64,000 bases of DNA from Sphingomonas koreensis (GCF_002797435.1 NZ_PGEN01000001.1:1734501-1798500); one strand, 5' to 3'. Positions 1-9,630 are shown, counted from the stretch's first letter. Numbers and translations are program-made. The notes: a model not told the origin generated them from the sequence alone.

Positions 1-1
1 C

Positions 2-979
2 GCCAAGCGCGAGGCGCGGCGCGATGCCGCGCGGGCCGCTGCGGGCAACGCCTGCCAGACCGCAGACGGCGTGCGGATCGAGCTCTTCGCCAACCTCGGC
101 ACCGTCGAGGACGCGAAGGCCGCGGCCGCGCAGGGCGCCGAAGGATCGGGGCTGGTCCGCAGCGAATTCCTGTTCCTGGACCGTGAGGACGCGCCGTCCG
201 AAGACGAGCAGCACGCCGCCTATCAGGGCATCGCCGATGCCCTTCCGGGCAAACCGGTCATCGTTCGCCTGCTCGACGTGGGCGGCGACAAGCCCGCGGC
301 GTACATCCCGTTCGACGCCGAGGAGAACCCGGCGCTCGGCCTGCGCGGTATCCGCGTCGGGCTGGCGCATCGCGACCTGCTCGAGACGCAGATCCGCGCC
401 ATCCTGCGCGTCCAGCCCGTCGGCCAGTGCCGCATCATGCTGCCGATGGTGGCGAGCGTGAGCGAGATCCGCGCGGTGCGCGAGGTGGTCGAGCGACTGC
501 GCGGCGAGATGGGTATCGAGACGCCGATCGAAGTGGGCGTGATGGTCGAGACCCCGGCCGCCGCAATCACCGCCGATCTGCTCGCCGCCGAGGCCGACTT
601 CCTGTCGATCGGCACCAACGATCTTACCCAATATGTGCTGGCGATGGACCGCGGCAATCCGGCGGTCGCTTCAGGCGTCGATGCGATGCACCCGGCCGTC
701 CTGCGGATGATCGCCGAAACCTGCCGCCGCGCTACCGCCAAGGGCCGCTGGGTCGGCGTGTGCGGCGGCCTCGCCTCCGATCCCGCCGCCGTGCCGATCC
801 TGATCGGCCTCGGCGCGACCGAACTCTCGACCGTTCCCGGCTTCGTGCCCGAGGCCAAGGCAATCGTGCGCAGCGTGACGCTGGCCGATGCCCGCGATCA
901 TGCCGAGCGCGCGTTGCACTGCAGCTCCGCCGCCGAAGTCCGCGCGCTGGCCCGCGCGTTCGAGGAGAAGAACGCATGA
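2..979 (+). CDS. ptsP: PEP-protein phosphotransferase (PTS enzyme I), C-terminal part
   Basis: The gene enters from the left edge, so only about the last 325 residues are seen. They match the PEP-binding barrel of enzyme I, which moves phosphate from PEP to HPr in the cytoplasm. Visible family motifs are LLDVGGDKP, GTNDLTQY and the active-site cysteine loop GVCGGLASD near the C terminus. Whether the missing N-terminal part carries fused EIIA and HPr domains (the ptsP form) cannot be seen. The stop overlaps the nagE start as ATGA, so the two are co-translated and the enzyme probably feeds that permease. Family identity is certain; the exact subtype is not. Confidence 0.9.
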   Translation, partial: AKREARRDAARAAAGNACQTADGVRIELFANLGTVEDAKAAAAQGAEGSGLVRSEFLFLDREDAPSEDEQHAAYQGIADALPGKPVIVRLLDVGGDKPAAYIPFDAEENPALGLRGIRVGLAHRDLLETQIRAILRVQPVGQCRIMLPMVASVSEIRAVREVVERLRGEMGIETPIEVGVMVETPAAAITADLLAAEADFLSIGTNDLTQYVLAMDRGNPAVASGVDAMHPAVLRMIAETCRRATAKGRWVGVCGGLASDPAAVPILIGLGATELSTVPGFVPEAKAIVRSVTLADARDHAERALHCSSAAEVRALARAFEEKNA

Positions 980-2658
980 GGAAGATCCTCGAAACGCTCC
1001 AGCCGCTCGGCCGCGCGCTGATGCTGCCGATCGCGGTGCTGCCCGTCGCGGGCCTGTTGCTGCGCATCGGTCAGCCCGACCTGCTCGACATCGCCTTCGT
1101 GTCCGCCGCGGGTACGGCGATCTTCGGCAATCTGGGCATCCTGTTCGCGATCGGCGTGGCGGTGGGCTTTGCGCGCGACGGCAACGGCGCCGCCGCACTG
1201 GCGGGTGTTACCTGCTATCTCGTCTCGACCACCGGCGCGCAGACGTTCCTGATCGCCCCGCCGGAAGTCGTTGCCGGCCTGCCCGACGCCGCTGCCAAGG
1301 TTGTAGCGCAGGCATGGGCGACGGGGCAGATCGACCGCCTCGAAGTGCCGATCGGCATCATTTCGGGCCTGATCGGCGGCAAATTCTACAACCGGTTCGC
1401 GACCATCGCGCTCCCGGAGTATCTCGCATTTTTCGGCGGCCGCCGCTTCGTGCCCATCGCCGCCGGCATCGCCGGACTGCTGCTCGCCGGCGTCCTCGGC
1501 TACGGCTATGCGCATATCAGCTCGGCGCTCGACGCGGCGAGCCATGCGGTGGTCGAATCCGGCGGCGCGGGCATGTTCGTCTATGGCGTGCTCAACCGGC
1601 TGCTCCTCGTCACCGGGCTTCACCACCTGCTCAACAACGTCGCCTGGTTCCTGGTCGGCGATTTCGGCGGAGCGACCGGCGACCTTGGCCGTTTCTTCGC
1701 GGGCGATCCCAATGCGGGCGCGTTCATGTCGGGTTTCTTCCCGGTGATGATGTTCGGCCTGCCCGCCGCCTGCCTCGCAATGTACCACGAGGCGCGGCCG
1801 GAACGCCGCAAGGCAGTGGGCGGCATGCTCTTCAGCCTTGCCTTCACCAGCTTCCTGACCGGCGTGACCGAACCGATCGAATTCACCTTCATGTTCCTCG
1901 CGCCCGTGCTCTACGCGATCCATGCGGTGCTGACCGGCGTCGCGATGACGCTGATGGACATGCTGGGGATCAAGCTCGGCTTCGGCTTCTCGGCAGGACT
2001 GTTCGACTATGTGCTGAACTTCAAGCTCTCGACCCGCCCCTGGATGCTGCTGCCGGTGGGCGCCGCCTATGCGGTGATCTACTACACGCTGTTCCGCTTC
2101 TTCATCCGCAAGCTCGACCTGGCGACGCCCGGGCGCGAGAAGGGTGAGGCGGTCGCGGCGGCGGGCGAGACGGCCGCCGGCAACGAACGCGGCGCGGCGT
2201 TCGTCAAGGCGCTGGGCGGCGCGGCGAACCTCACCAGCGTCGATGCGTGCACCACGCGGCTGCGGCTGATCGTCGCAGACCAGAGCGCAGTCGACGATGC
2301 GGCGCTCAACGCGCTCGGCGCGCGCGGGATCATCCGCCCGTCCGCCAATGCAACCCAGGTCGTGCTCGGCCCGATCGCCGATCTCGTCGCCGAAGAGATC
2401 CGCGGGGCGATCGGTGGTGGTGCAGCGGCGGTCTCCGCCGCCCCCGCGCAAGCCTTGGCGGACGAGGCGGTGACGCTTCCGGCGGCGATCCTGGCGGCGC
2501 TGGGTGGAGAGGCCAATATCCGCGCGCTGCAGGCGCTCCATGGCCGGTTCCGCGTCGAGGTGGTCGATGCTGCCCGCACCGACGAAGCCAGCCTCCTCGC
2601 CGCCGCGAACGGTGCGGTTTCGCCGCAACCGGGCGTCTACCACATCCTGCATGACTAA
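976..2658 (+). CDS. nagE: PTS N-acetylglucosamine permease, EIICB (NagE-like)
   Basis: A 560-residue membrane permease that imports and phosphorylates a sugar, most likely N-acetylglucosamine. The first ~390 residues form the hydrophobic EIIC domain (GLHHLLNNVAWF, TGVTEPIEF). Residues ~410-480 are an EIIB domain with the phosphorylated cysteine in VDACTTRLRL. A last segment of ~60 residues resembles a second EIIB (LGGEANIRALQALHGRFRVE) but has no cysteine, so it cannot carry phosphate. The start overlaps the upstream enzyme I gene (ATGA) and the end overlaps the esterase gene by 8 bases, giving a three-gene operon. Assignment to GlcNAc rather than glucose rests on family resemblance. Confidence 0.85.
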   Translation: MRKILETLQPLGRALMLPIAVLPVAGLLLRIGQPDLLDIAFVSAAGTAIFGNLGILFAIGVAVGFARDGNGAAALAGVTCYLVSTTGAQTFLIAPPEVVAGLPDAAAKVVAQAWATGQIDRLEVPIGIISGLIGGKFYNRFATIALPEYLAFFGGRRFVPIAAGIAGLLLAGVLGYGYAHISSALDAASHAVVESGGAGMFVYGVLNRLLLVTGLHHLLNNVAWFLVGDFGGATGDLGRFFAGDPNAGAFMSGFFPVMMFGLPAACLAMYHEARPERRKAVGGMLFSLAFTSFLTGVTEPIEFTFMFLAPVLYAIHAVLTGVAMTLMDMLGIKLGFGFSAGLFDYVLNFKLSTRPWMLLPVGAAYAVIYYTLFRFFIRKLDLATPGREKGEAVAAAGETAAGNERGAAFVKALGGAANLTSVDACTTRLRLIVADQSAVDDAALNALGARGIIRPSANATQVVLGPIADLVAEEIRGAIGGGAAAVSAAPAQALADEAVTLPAAILAALGGEANIRALQALHGRFRVEVVDAARTDEASLLAAANGAVSPQPGVYHILHD

Positions 2659-3685
2659 GATCCTCGCGATCCTCGCCGCCGGCCTGCTGATCGGCGCAAC
2701 CGAACCCTCGACGCCGCTTCCGGTCCATACCGGCGGCCGCACCGCGACCGCGCCGGACGGGAGCCGCAGCTTCGGCTGGCCCGGCGTCTATTTCGAGGCC
2801 CGCTTTCGCGGGACCGCGGTGCGCGTCCGGTTCGACGCGCCCGCCGATCATCTGCGCCTGTCAATCGACGGCAAGGAGCATCGCATATTCCGCGCGCCGG
2901 GCGCCGTCGACGTCACGATCGACGGCCTCGCACCGGGCGAGCATGTCGTCCGCCTCGACAAGCTCACCGAAAGCCAGGCGGGATCGAGCCGCTTCATCGC
3001 ATTCGAGGCACCGGGCGGCACCGCGCTTCCACCGCAACCGCGCGCGCGCCAGATCGAGTTCATCGGCGACAGCTTCACCGTCGGCTACGGCAACACCTCT
3101 CCCGGCACCACCTGCACCCCGCAACAGGTGCATGCGCTGACCGATACCAGCCAGGCATTCGGGCCGCTGGTCGCATCGGCCGTCGGCGCGGATTACCGGA
3201 TTCACGCCTACTCGGGCTACGGCATGGTCCGCAATTACGACGGCAATGTGCAGGGCCAGAGCCTGCCCATGCTCTATCCTCGCGCCGTTCCCGGCGATGC
3301 GACGCCGCTCGCAGCAGCAGACCCGGCGTGGAAGCCGGGGGTGATCGCCATCGGCCTGGGCGGCAATGACTTCTCGACGCCGGTCAAACCGGGCGAACCG
3401 TGGAGCGATGCAGATGCGCTGCGAACCGCCTATCGCGACCGCTATGTGGCGTTCGTCACCGAGTTGGCGGCACGCCAGCCGCAAGCTCGCTTCCTGCTGC
3501 TGACGTCGGACCTGTTCCATGCCGAGGTCACCGCGGTCGTCGCGCGGCTCGACCCGGGCCTGCGCGCCCGCGTGCGGACCCTGCGCATCACCGGATTCGA
3601 GCTCACCGGCTGCCAGTGGCACCCCTCGCTCGCCGATCACCGGCTGGCAGCGAAGCTGATCGGCGAGGCGCTGGCGACCGACTGA
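2651..3685 (+). CDS. Secreted SGNH/GDSL esterase, CE2-like
   Basis: A 344-residue protein with an N-terminal signal peptide (MTKILAILAAGLLIG). It has an N-terminal beta-sandwich-like segment and then an SGNH hydrolase domain. Catalytic serine block: FIGDSFTVGYGN; block III: GLGGNDFS; the histidine lies in CQWHPSLADH. This layout fits carbohydrate esterase family 2, which removes acetyl groups from sugars. The ATG at 2651 lies inside the end of nagE (8-base overlap), so it is coupled to GlcNAc uptake. A plausible role is deacetylating sugar substrates in the periplasm before transport; the true substrate is unknown. Confidence 0.8.
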   Translation: MTKILAILAAGLLIGATEPSTPLPVHTGGRTATAPDGSRSFGWPGVYFEARFRGTAVRVRFDAPADHLRLSIDGKEHRIFRAPGAVDVTIDGLAPGEHVVRLDKLTESQAGSSRFIAFEAPGGTALPPQPRARQIEFIGDSFTVGYGNTSPGTTCTPQQVHALTDTSQAFGPLVASAVGADYRIHAYSGYGMVRNYDGNVQGQSLPMLYPRAVPGDATPLAAADPAWKPGVIAIGLGGNDFSTPVKPGEPWSDADALRTAYRDRYVAFVTELAARQPQARFLLLTSDLFHAEVTAVVARLDPGLRARVRTLRITGFELTGCQWHPSLADHRLAAKLIGEALATD

Positions 3686-3691
3686 GGCGGC

Positions 3692-5302
3692 TCAGCGGGG
3701 GCAAGTCCCGGGGATCGCGCGATGGCGGATCGCCTTGCCCCCGGCCTTGCCGGTGAGCTTGCCGCCTTCCACCACCGCGGTGCCGTTGACGATCAGCGTG
3801 CGCACGCCTTCGGCGGTCAGCGCGGGTTCGAGATAGGTCGCGCGCGGGCGGTAGGTCTTCGGATCGAACACGACGATATCGGCGAAATAGCCTTTCTTGA
3901 GATACCCGCGCCGGTCGAGCTTGTAGAAGTCCGCGGCGCGGCCGGTGCTCGAATTGATGAAGGTCGCCAGATCGATCGTCTTCTCCGCGATCACATACTT
4001 GGCGTACTTCGTCGGGAAAGTACCGTACATGCGCGGATGGCCGGACGATCCGTCCGATCCGGTCATCACCCAGGGCTGCTGCATCAGCAGCTTGATGTCG
4101 GACTCGACCATGTTGAACGACACGATCGGCGATCCGCGGCCCTGATCGGCGAGGATGATGCGGACCGCCGCCTCGATCGGATCGACCTTCCAGTCGGCCG
4201 CAACGGTATCGAGCCGCTTGCCGGCCCAGGGCTGGCCCTCACCACGCAGCAATACGGCGTTGGGCCCGCCACGGCGAACGAGGTTGGGAGCCATCTCCGC
4301 AACGATCCGCGCACGCTCGGCGGGGGTCTCCAATCGCCTGACCAGTGCCGTCGCCCCACCATCCTGCGCCCAGCGCGGAACCAGCGAGGCGACCAGGCTC
4401 GAGCCCGACGCCTCGTAGGGATATTGATCGGCGGTGACGTTCTGACCCTTCGCGCGTGCCGCCTCGACCGCCGCGACGATCTCGCCCGCCTTGCCATGGA
4501 CGTCAGCGCCCAGCGCCTTGATGTGCGCGAAATGGACCGGCAGGCCCGCCGCACGGCCGATCTCGATCGCCTCGGCGACCGAGTTCATGAGCCCGATCGA
4601 ATAGGAGGATTCGTCGCGCTGGTGGGTGTCGTAGATACCGCCGCGCGTTGCCGCTTCACGCGCCAGTGCGATCACCTCGGGCGTCTTCGAGAAGCTCTGC
4701 GGCGCATAGAACAGGCCCGAGGAAAGGCCGAACGCGCCCTCGCACATCCCCTGCGCGGTCAACGCCTTCATCTCGTCGAGTTCGGCAGCCGTCGGCTCGC
4801 GATCGTCGTTCTTGAGCACCTTCACCCGCACCGCGCCGAAACCGACGAATGTCGCGACGTTGAGACCGACCCCGCTGCCATCGACGTGATCGAGCAGCGC
4901 CTTCGCCGTCCCCGGGCCCTGGCCATAGCCATCGACGCCCGAGAAGATCGTCGTCACCCCCTGCATCAGCCAGGGCTCGACCAGCCGTTCCTGCGGCGTC
5001 TTGCCCCAGATGAACGCGTCCGCATGGGTATGCGGATCGATGAAGCCCGGCGCGACCACCATCCCCTTGGCATCGATCACCTTCGCGCCGGGATAGCGCT
5101 TCCCCGCGCCCGGCCCCACCGCGACGATCGCATCGCCGATCACGACGACGTCCCCCAAGACGGGCCTGGCGGAGCTGCCGTCATAGAGAGTGCCGCCGGC
5201 GATCACGGTGGCCTGGGGTCCCGTTGGTTCAGGGACGGGCGCGGGGGCCGCCATGGCACCGGGAAGCACGGCCATGGCGGAGAGGAGAAGGGCTTTGCGC
5301 AT
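3692..5302 (-). CDS. N-acyl-D-amino-acid deacylase family protein (D-aminoacylase 1)
   Basis: 536 residues, signal peptide (MRKALLLSAMAVLPGAMA) then an amidohydrolase-superfamily domain of the D-aminoacylase type, which hydrolyses N-acyl-D-amino acids. The metal motif is intact: APGFIDPHTHAD, with further ligands in THQRDE, FAHIKALG and TGSDGSSGHPR. The cysteine that bridges metals in Alcaligenes-type D-aminoacylases is replaced (GVDGYGQ). It is the last gene of a minus-strand operon behind a serine hydrolase (2-base gap) and a TonB receptor. The convergent esterase gene ends 6 bases away. This is the only one of three paralogues in the window that keeps HxH. Confidence 0.85.
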   Translation of the reverse strand: MRKALLLSAMAVLPGAMAAPAPVPEPTGPQATVIAGGTLYDGSSARPVLGDVVVIGDAIVAVGPGAGKRYPGAKVIDAKGMVVAPGFIDPHTHADAFIWGKTPQERLVEPWLMQGVTTIFSGVDGYGQGPGTAKALLDHVDGSGVGLNVATFVGFGAVRVKVLKNDDREPTAAELDEMKALTAQGMCEGAFGLSSGLFYAPQSFSKTPEVIALAREAATRGGIYDTHQRDESSYSIGLMNSVAEAIEIGRAAGLPVHFAHIKALGADVHGKAGEIVAAVEAARAKGQNVTADQYPYEASGSSLVASLVPRWAQDGGATALVRRLETPAERARIVAEMAPNLVRRGGPNAVLLRGEGQPWAGKRLDTVAADWKVDPIEAAVRIILADQGRGSPIVSFNMVESDIKLLMQQPWVMTGSDGSSGHPRMYGTFPTKYAKYVIAEKTIDLATFINSSTGRAADFYKLDRRGYLKKGYFADIVVFDPKTYRPRATYLEPALTAEGVRTLIVNGTAVVEGGKLTGKAGGKAIRHRAIPGTCPR

Positions 5303-5304
5303 GA

Positions 5305-6660
5305 TCAGGTCGTCCGGCTGAAGTGAAGCGTGACGCGCGGGATTTCGAGGGTGAAGCCGCGCGCATCGTCATCGGGGGTGAGGCTCAGCATCTCGTTCTT
5401 GAAGCTGCCGTCCGGCGCACGCTTGAGCAGCTTCGCCGGCGCGCGGCTGCCGTCGGCTTGTGCAACGACGACCTCGAGCGCGTCGCCCTTCATCGCCAGC
5501 CAATAGGTGCCGGCGAGATTGACGTTGCGATAGGAACCGTTGATCGCGCTGCCGTCCGCGCTCGGCTCGCCGATCGCGGGCAGACCTTCATTGAGCGCGG
5601 CGACGACCTTGTCCGCCTGCGGCACGGGATCGACCGCGCCATTGTTGCAGAGCAGGGCGACGCCCATGCGCTTCTCGCGCAGATGGCCGTAGAGCGTCTT
5701 GAAGCCCACTGCGCCGCCGGTGTGGTGGAACCAGCGATTGCCGATCAGCAGCGCGTTGCCATAAGCGATGCCGCGCCCGGTGCGCATCGCGGGCGCGCCG
5801 TTCAGGAATTTGCCGGGCTCGGCCATCCACTTGCTGATCTGCGCGGTCCACACCTTGTGCCCGTTGTCGATGTCCGCATCCCATTTGGCGAGGTCGTTCA
5901 CCGTGGTGATCAGCCCGCCCGATCCGCCGAACAGCGGATATTCGTCGGCGTCGGTGACCTTGCCGTCCTTGGCGACATAGCCCTTCGCGACATCGGGGTC
6001 GGTGGCGCGGCTGCCCAGCAGCATGAAGCTGCGGGTCATGCCGAGCGGCTTCAGCACCTTCGCGTTGACATAGGTCTCGAAGGGCTGACCCGCGGCGCGT
6101 TCGACGATCTCCGACAGCAGCAGATAGCCGCCATTGGTATAGTCATACTGCGTGCCGGGCTCGAACTTGGCGTCCTGTTGCCGGTACACCGCCTCCAGCG
6201 CCTGCTTGCGTGTCGGCGCGGAGATGCGGTCATAGCCCTCAAGCGCGAGCAGCGAGAGCGAGTCCCTCACGCCGCCGGTCATGTTGAGCAGCATCTGCAC
6301 CGTCACCTTGTCGGCATAGGGCGCAAGCTCGGGAATGTATTTGCGGACGCTGTCGGTGAGCTTCACCTTGCCCGCCGCGACCTGCTGGAGCACCGCGACG
6401 GCGGTGAACTGCTTCGAGACCGACGCCGCGTAGAATTGCGTGTCGCTCCCGATCGCGCGACCGGTAGCGACATCGGCGAGCCCGGCATTGACCAGTTCGG
6501 CGGGCTTGCCGGCGCGGAAGATGCCGACCGCACACCCCGGCTGCGCCCCGTCCGGCACCCCAAGCGCAGCACGGATGCGGGCGGGCGCAGCCGGGTCGGC
6601 GGCGCTTGCCGGCCATGCCGCCATCGCCGCCAGAGGAAGCATCATCACTCCGAACTTCAT
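5305..6660 (-). CDS. Serine hydrolase, class C beta-lactamase/D-aminopeptidase family
   Basis: About 451 residues with a signal peptide, so periplasmic. The penicillin-binding fold triad is visible: SVSK (SxxK), YTN (YxN) and HTGG. A C-terminal beta-rich region of ~100 residues follows, as in many D-aminopeptidase/esterase members. The start is ATG 6660, preceded by GGGGAG; an in-frame TTG 15 bases upstream is less likely. It lies between the TonB receptor (26-base gap) and the D-aminoacylase (2-base gap). Context suggests cleavage of D-amino-acid peptides rather than antibiotic resistance; the substrate is inferred. Confidence 0.85.
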   Translation of the reverse strand: MKFGVMMLPLAAMAAWPASAADPAAPARIRAALGVPDGAQPGCAVGIFRAGKPAELVNAGLADVATGRAIGSDTQFYAASVSKQFTAVAVLQQVAAGKVKLTDSVRKYIPELAPYADKVTVQMLLNMTGGVRDSLSLLALEGYDRISAPTRKQALEAVYRQQDAKFEPGTQYDYTNGGYLLLSEIVERAAGQPFETYVNAKVLKPLGMTRSFMLLGSRATDPDVAKGYVAKDGKVTDADEYPLFGGSGGLITTVNDLAKWDADIDNGHKVWTAQISKWMAEPGKFLNGAPAMRTGRGIAYGNALLIGNRWFHHTGGAVGFKTLYGHLREKRMGVALLCNNGAVDPVPQADKVVAALNEGLPAIGEPSADGSAINGSYRNVNLAGTYWLAMKGDALEVVVAQADGSRAPAKLLKRAPDGSFKNEMLSLTPDDDARGFTLEIPRVTLHFSRTT

Positions 6661-6686
6661 TGTCGCTCTCCCCAATTTCGTGCCGC

Positions 6687-9551
6687 TCAGAAGTTCAGCC
6701 GAACGCCGCCGATGAACTGGCGGCCGATCGTGTCGAACAGGCCGCGCGTGGTGCCATAGCCGCCCGCGCCGGTGATCGGCGGATCGGTGTCGAGCAGGTT
6801 CTGCACCGCCGCGAACAGAGCCACCTTGCTCCCCTCGCCCTTGGGCTTGAACAGCGTCAACTCGCCCGAGATATCGAAATAGACCCGGCCCTTCACCGTC
6901 AGCTTGTCGAGATCCTTCGCAGTCAGCGTGCGGTCGATATAGCCGCCCCCCACATAGCGCGCGGTGCCGCTGAACCGGAAATCGTCGGCAATGTAGCTGG
7001 CGTTGAAGTTCGCCTTCCAGCGCGGGTTGCCGCCCAGCGCCGCGACGGTCGATTGCGCCATGCTGTTGTCGAGCCGCACCTTGGCGATGCCGTCGTCCAG
7101 TTCGGTCTTGATCAGATAGTTGACCAGGGTCTGGACGGTGATGCGGTCCGCGCCCACGGGCAACGAATATTGGAGCTCGACGTCCACGCCGCGAGTCATC
7201 GCGCTGGCGAGGTTCACGGGCCCGCTGAACACGCTTGCGATGCGTCCGTCACTGCCGCGCGTGATGAACGCGCAGGCCGCAGGGTTGACCGTGAAACACT
7301 GCTGCACCGTCGCCGCCGGCGTGATCTGGATGATCGCGTCCTTGATCTGGATGTCATAGTAATCGACCGACAGGCGCAGCCCGGGAATCGCCGTTGGCGT
7401 CAGCACCATGCCGCCGGTGAAGGTATCGGCAATTTCGGGCTTCAGGTTCGGATTGCCCGCCGTCAGCGCGGTGATGAGATAGCTCTGCCCCAGGAAACGC
7501 GGATCGAAATCGGTGACGTTGAGGTTGGAGCTGCCGCTACGCTGGAACAGTTCGGCGAGCGAGGGCGCGCGGATGTCGCGCGACCGTGTGGCGCGGAAGC
7601 GGATTGAATCGCTGAGCGAATAATCGAGTCCGGCCTTCCAGGTCTCGACCGTGCCAGAAGTGCTGTAGTCGGTGATACGGCCCGCAAGATCGAGGCTCAG
7701 CCGCTTGCCGAGCGATGAATCCTTGAGCAGCGGGACCATCAGTTCGCCGAACAACTCCTTGACATGCACCTGCCCGGAATAGGGCAGGCTGGGCGCGCCG
7801 AATGCACCGGCCTGCGAACGGACATCATAATCGACCGCCAGATCCTGGTCGCGATACTCGGCGCCGATGGCGAACGCCACCGGCCCGGCCCAGGTCGAGA
7901 AGGGCTTGCCGCGCACGGTCGCAGCGATCGTGTTCTGACGAATGTCGCTGATGAACCTGCTGAACCCGTTCACATAGAGCAGCGCGGGATCGTTCGGATT
8001 GACGATGCCAAGAATGTTGAGCGGGACGCAGCCATTGCTCGGATTGGCAATGGTCGATCGACAGATCGGATCGACGATCCCCGGCGTCCGCGGATCGTCG
8101 ATCGAGTCGAGGGCGAGCGTGTAGTTGCCCGTGACACGGACGTTGCGACCGTCATTCTGGGTGTAGTTGCGGCCATAGGCGTAATAGGCATCGACCTTCC
8201 AGCCCGGCGCGAACTCGCCGCTGAGGCCGATGGCGGTCTGAAGCGTGTCGGTATCGAACCGCGTCCGGACACGTCCATGATCGCGGTTGTTCTTCCCCAC
8301 CACGATCGATGCGACGCTGTTGTCGATCATCGTCTGACGCAGCGCGGCGGGCAGGAACACATTGTCCGAACGCAGCGTGTACTGGAAGCTGGACGGGATA
8401 TTGTCCTGCTCCGAATTGAACTTGTGATAGGAAAGCTCGGCAAACAGTTCGAAGCCGCTGCCCACTTCCCAGGTCAGCCGCCCGAAGCCGCTGTAGCGGG
8501 TGATCGGGGTCGCACCGACCTGCTCGGCTACACCGTTGAGGCCGTCGCCGCCGAGCATCGATCCCGAGCTGACCTGCGTGCCGAAATTATAGGGGATCGC
8601 CTGTCCGCTGTTGGAGAACTGGATGCCCTTCAGATAGCTCGGCAGGTTGACGATGTTGGTGATCGCCGCACCATTGCCCGGCGTGAAGGTCGCGCCGGAG
8701 ATCACGCCGGCATAGGTCACGTTGCTGCTGCGAACGCCGCATTCGGTGACGAAGAAGCGCGGCTGCTCCGGCGTACCGAGACCGCCATTGCCCGCATTCG
8801 GATTGGTGAGCAGACCCGGACCGCACGCGCTCCAGTCGCGGTCGAACAGACGGTTGATGCCGTTATTGTCCGAGAACTCGCCGCCGACGACGAGGTGGAG
8901 CCGATCGGTGACCTTGGTCCCGGCCGCGACCGAGGCGAGGATCTGGCGATAATCACCCTCCTCCGCCATGCCGCCCTGAAGCGTCGCGCGTACGCCCTGC
9001 ATCTTCGAATTGATGCGCAGGTTGACGACACCCGCCACCGCGTCCGCGCCATAGGCGGCCGATGCGCCGCCGGTGACGATATCGACGCGGTCGATCAGCG
9101 CCTGAGGGATGTTGTTGATGCTGACCGCGCCGGTCGGGTTGGTCGGCACGTAGCGGCGCCCGTCGAGCAGCACCATCGTGCGGGCATAGCCAAGGCCGCG
9201 CAGGTCCAGGAAGTTGCCGCCGGTCTGGGTGTTGCCGCCCGCGTTGACCGCGCTGGTCGGGGTGAGCGAGGGGCGGACGGCCGGCATCTGGTTGATGACG
9301 TCGGCAATGCTGGGTGCCGCGACGCGCTCGATCGCGTCCATGCCGATCACCGTGACGGGCGTCGGCGTGTCGAAACCGCTGCGCTCGACCAGCGAACCGG
9401 TGATGACGATGTCCTGCGGCTCGTCTGCCGGCTCGACAGGATCGGCCTGCGCAAGGGCCGGCGAAGCGGCAGCCGTGAAGACGCTGGCAAGGAGCAGAAG
9501 GCGTGCGCGCCGCGCGACGCTCCTCCGGATATGGTGCGTGGCAAGCGTCAT
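6687..9551 (-). CDS. TonB-dependent outer-membrane receptor 1
   Basis: 954 residues: signal peptide ending ASPALAQ, plug domain (DIVITGSLVERSGFDTPTP, then GASAAYGADAVAGVVN) and a long beta-barrel ending in aromatic F (GGVRLNF). It should import a bulky substrate through the outer membrane. It sits inside the operon dgcN-dgcA-receptor-serine hydrolase-D-aminoacylase, which suggests a D-amino-acid-containing peptide or acyl-D-amino acid as cargo. Start chosen at ATG 9551 with an upstream purine-rich stretch; an in-frame ATG at 9602 would run into a CRP-like palindrome. The 191-base gap upstream probably holds its own promoter. Confidence 0.9.
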   Translation of the reverse strand: MTLATHHIRRSVARRARLLLLASVFTAAASPALAQADPVEPADEPQDIVITGSLVERSGFDTPTPVTVIGMDAIERVAAPSIADVINQMPAVRPSLTPTSAVNAGGNTQTGGNFLDLRGLGYARTMVLLDGRRYVPTNPTGAVSINNIPQALIDRVDIVTGGASAAYGADAVAGVVNLRINSKMQGVRATLQGGMAEEGDYRQILASVAAGTKVTDRLHLVVGGEFSDNNGINRLFDRDWSACGPGLLTNPNAGNGGLGTPEQPRFFVTECGVRSSNVTYAGVISGATFTPGNGAAITNIVNLPSYLKGIQFSNSGQAIPYNFGTQVSSGSMLGGDGLNGVAEQVGATPITRYSGFGRLTWEVGSGFELFAELSYHKFNSEQDNIPSSFQYTLRSDNVFLPAALRQTMIDNSVASIVVGKNNRDHGRVRTRFDTDTLQTAIGLSGEFAPGWKVDAYYAYGRNYTQNDGRNVRVTGNYTLALDSIDDPRTPGIVDPICRSTIANPSNGCVPLNILGIVNPNDPALLYVNGFSRFISDIRQNTIAATVRGKPFSTWAGPVAFAIGAEYRDQDLAVDYDVRSQAGAFGAPSLPYSGQVHVKELFGELMVPLLKDSSLGKRLSLDLAGRITDYSTSGTVETWKAGLDYSLSDSIRFRATRSRDIRAPSLAELFQRSGSSNLNVTDFDPRFLGQSYLITALTAGNPNLKPEIADTFTGGMVLTPTAIPGLRLSVDYYDIQIKDAIIQITPAATVQQCFTVNPAACAFITRGSDGRIASVFSGPVNLASAMTRGVDVELQYSLPVGADRITVQTLVNYLIKTELDDGIAKVRLDNSMAQSTVAALGGNPRWKANFNASYIADDFRFSGTARYVGGGYIDRTLTAKDLDKLTVKGRVYFDISGELTLFKPKGEGSKVALFAAVQNLLDTDPPITGAGGYGTTRGLFDTIGRQFIGGVRLNF

Positions 9552-9587
9552 CTTCTGTCCCCCGATTATGTCGCGACGCAACATCCC

Positions 9588-9603
9588 TGTGATATGTGTC
9601 ACA
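9588..9603. promoter_or_regulatory. CRP/FNR-like binding site
   Basis: A perfect palindrome TGTGA-N6-TCACA, identical to the classical CRP consensus half-sites, lies 37 bases upstream of the receptor-1 start codon. It is seen directly; binding by a CRP-type protein is inferred. Confidence 0.55.
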
Positions 9604-9630
9604 AATCTAGAACAAATCTTTCGCGCCGCT

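Noticed and set aside
898..2742. 614-codon minus-strand open frame opposite nagE
   Set aside because: Antisense shadow; nagE has clear EIIC and EIIB motifs.
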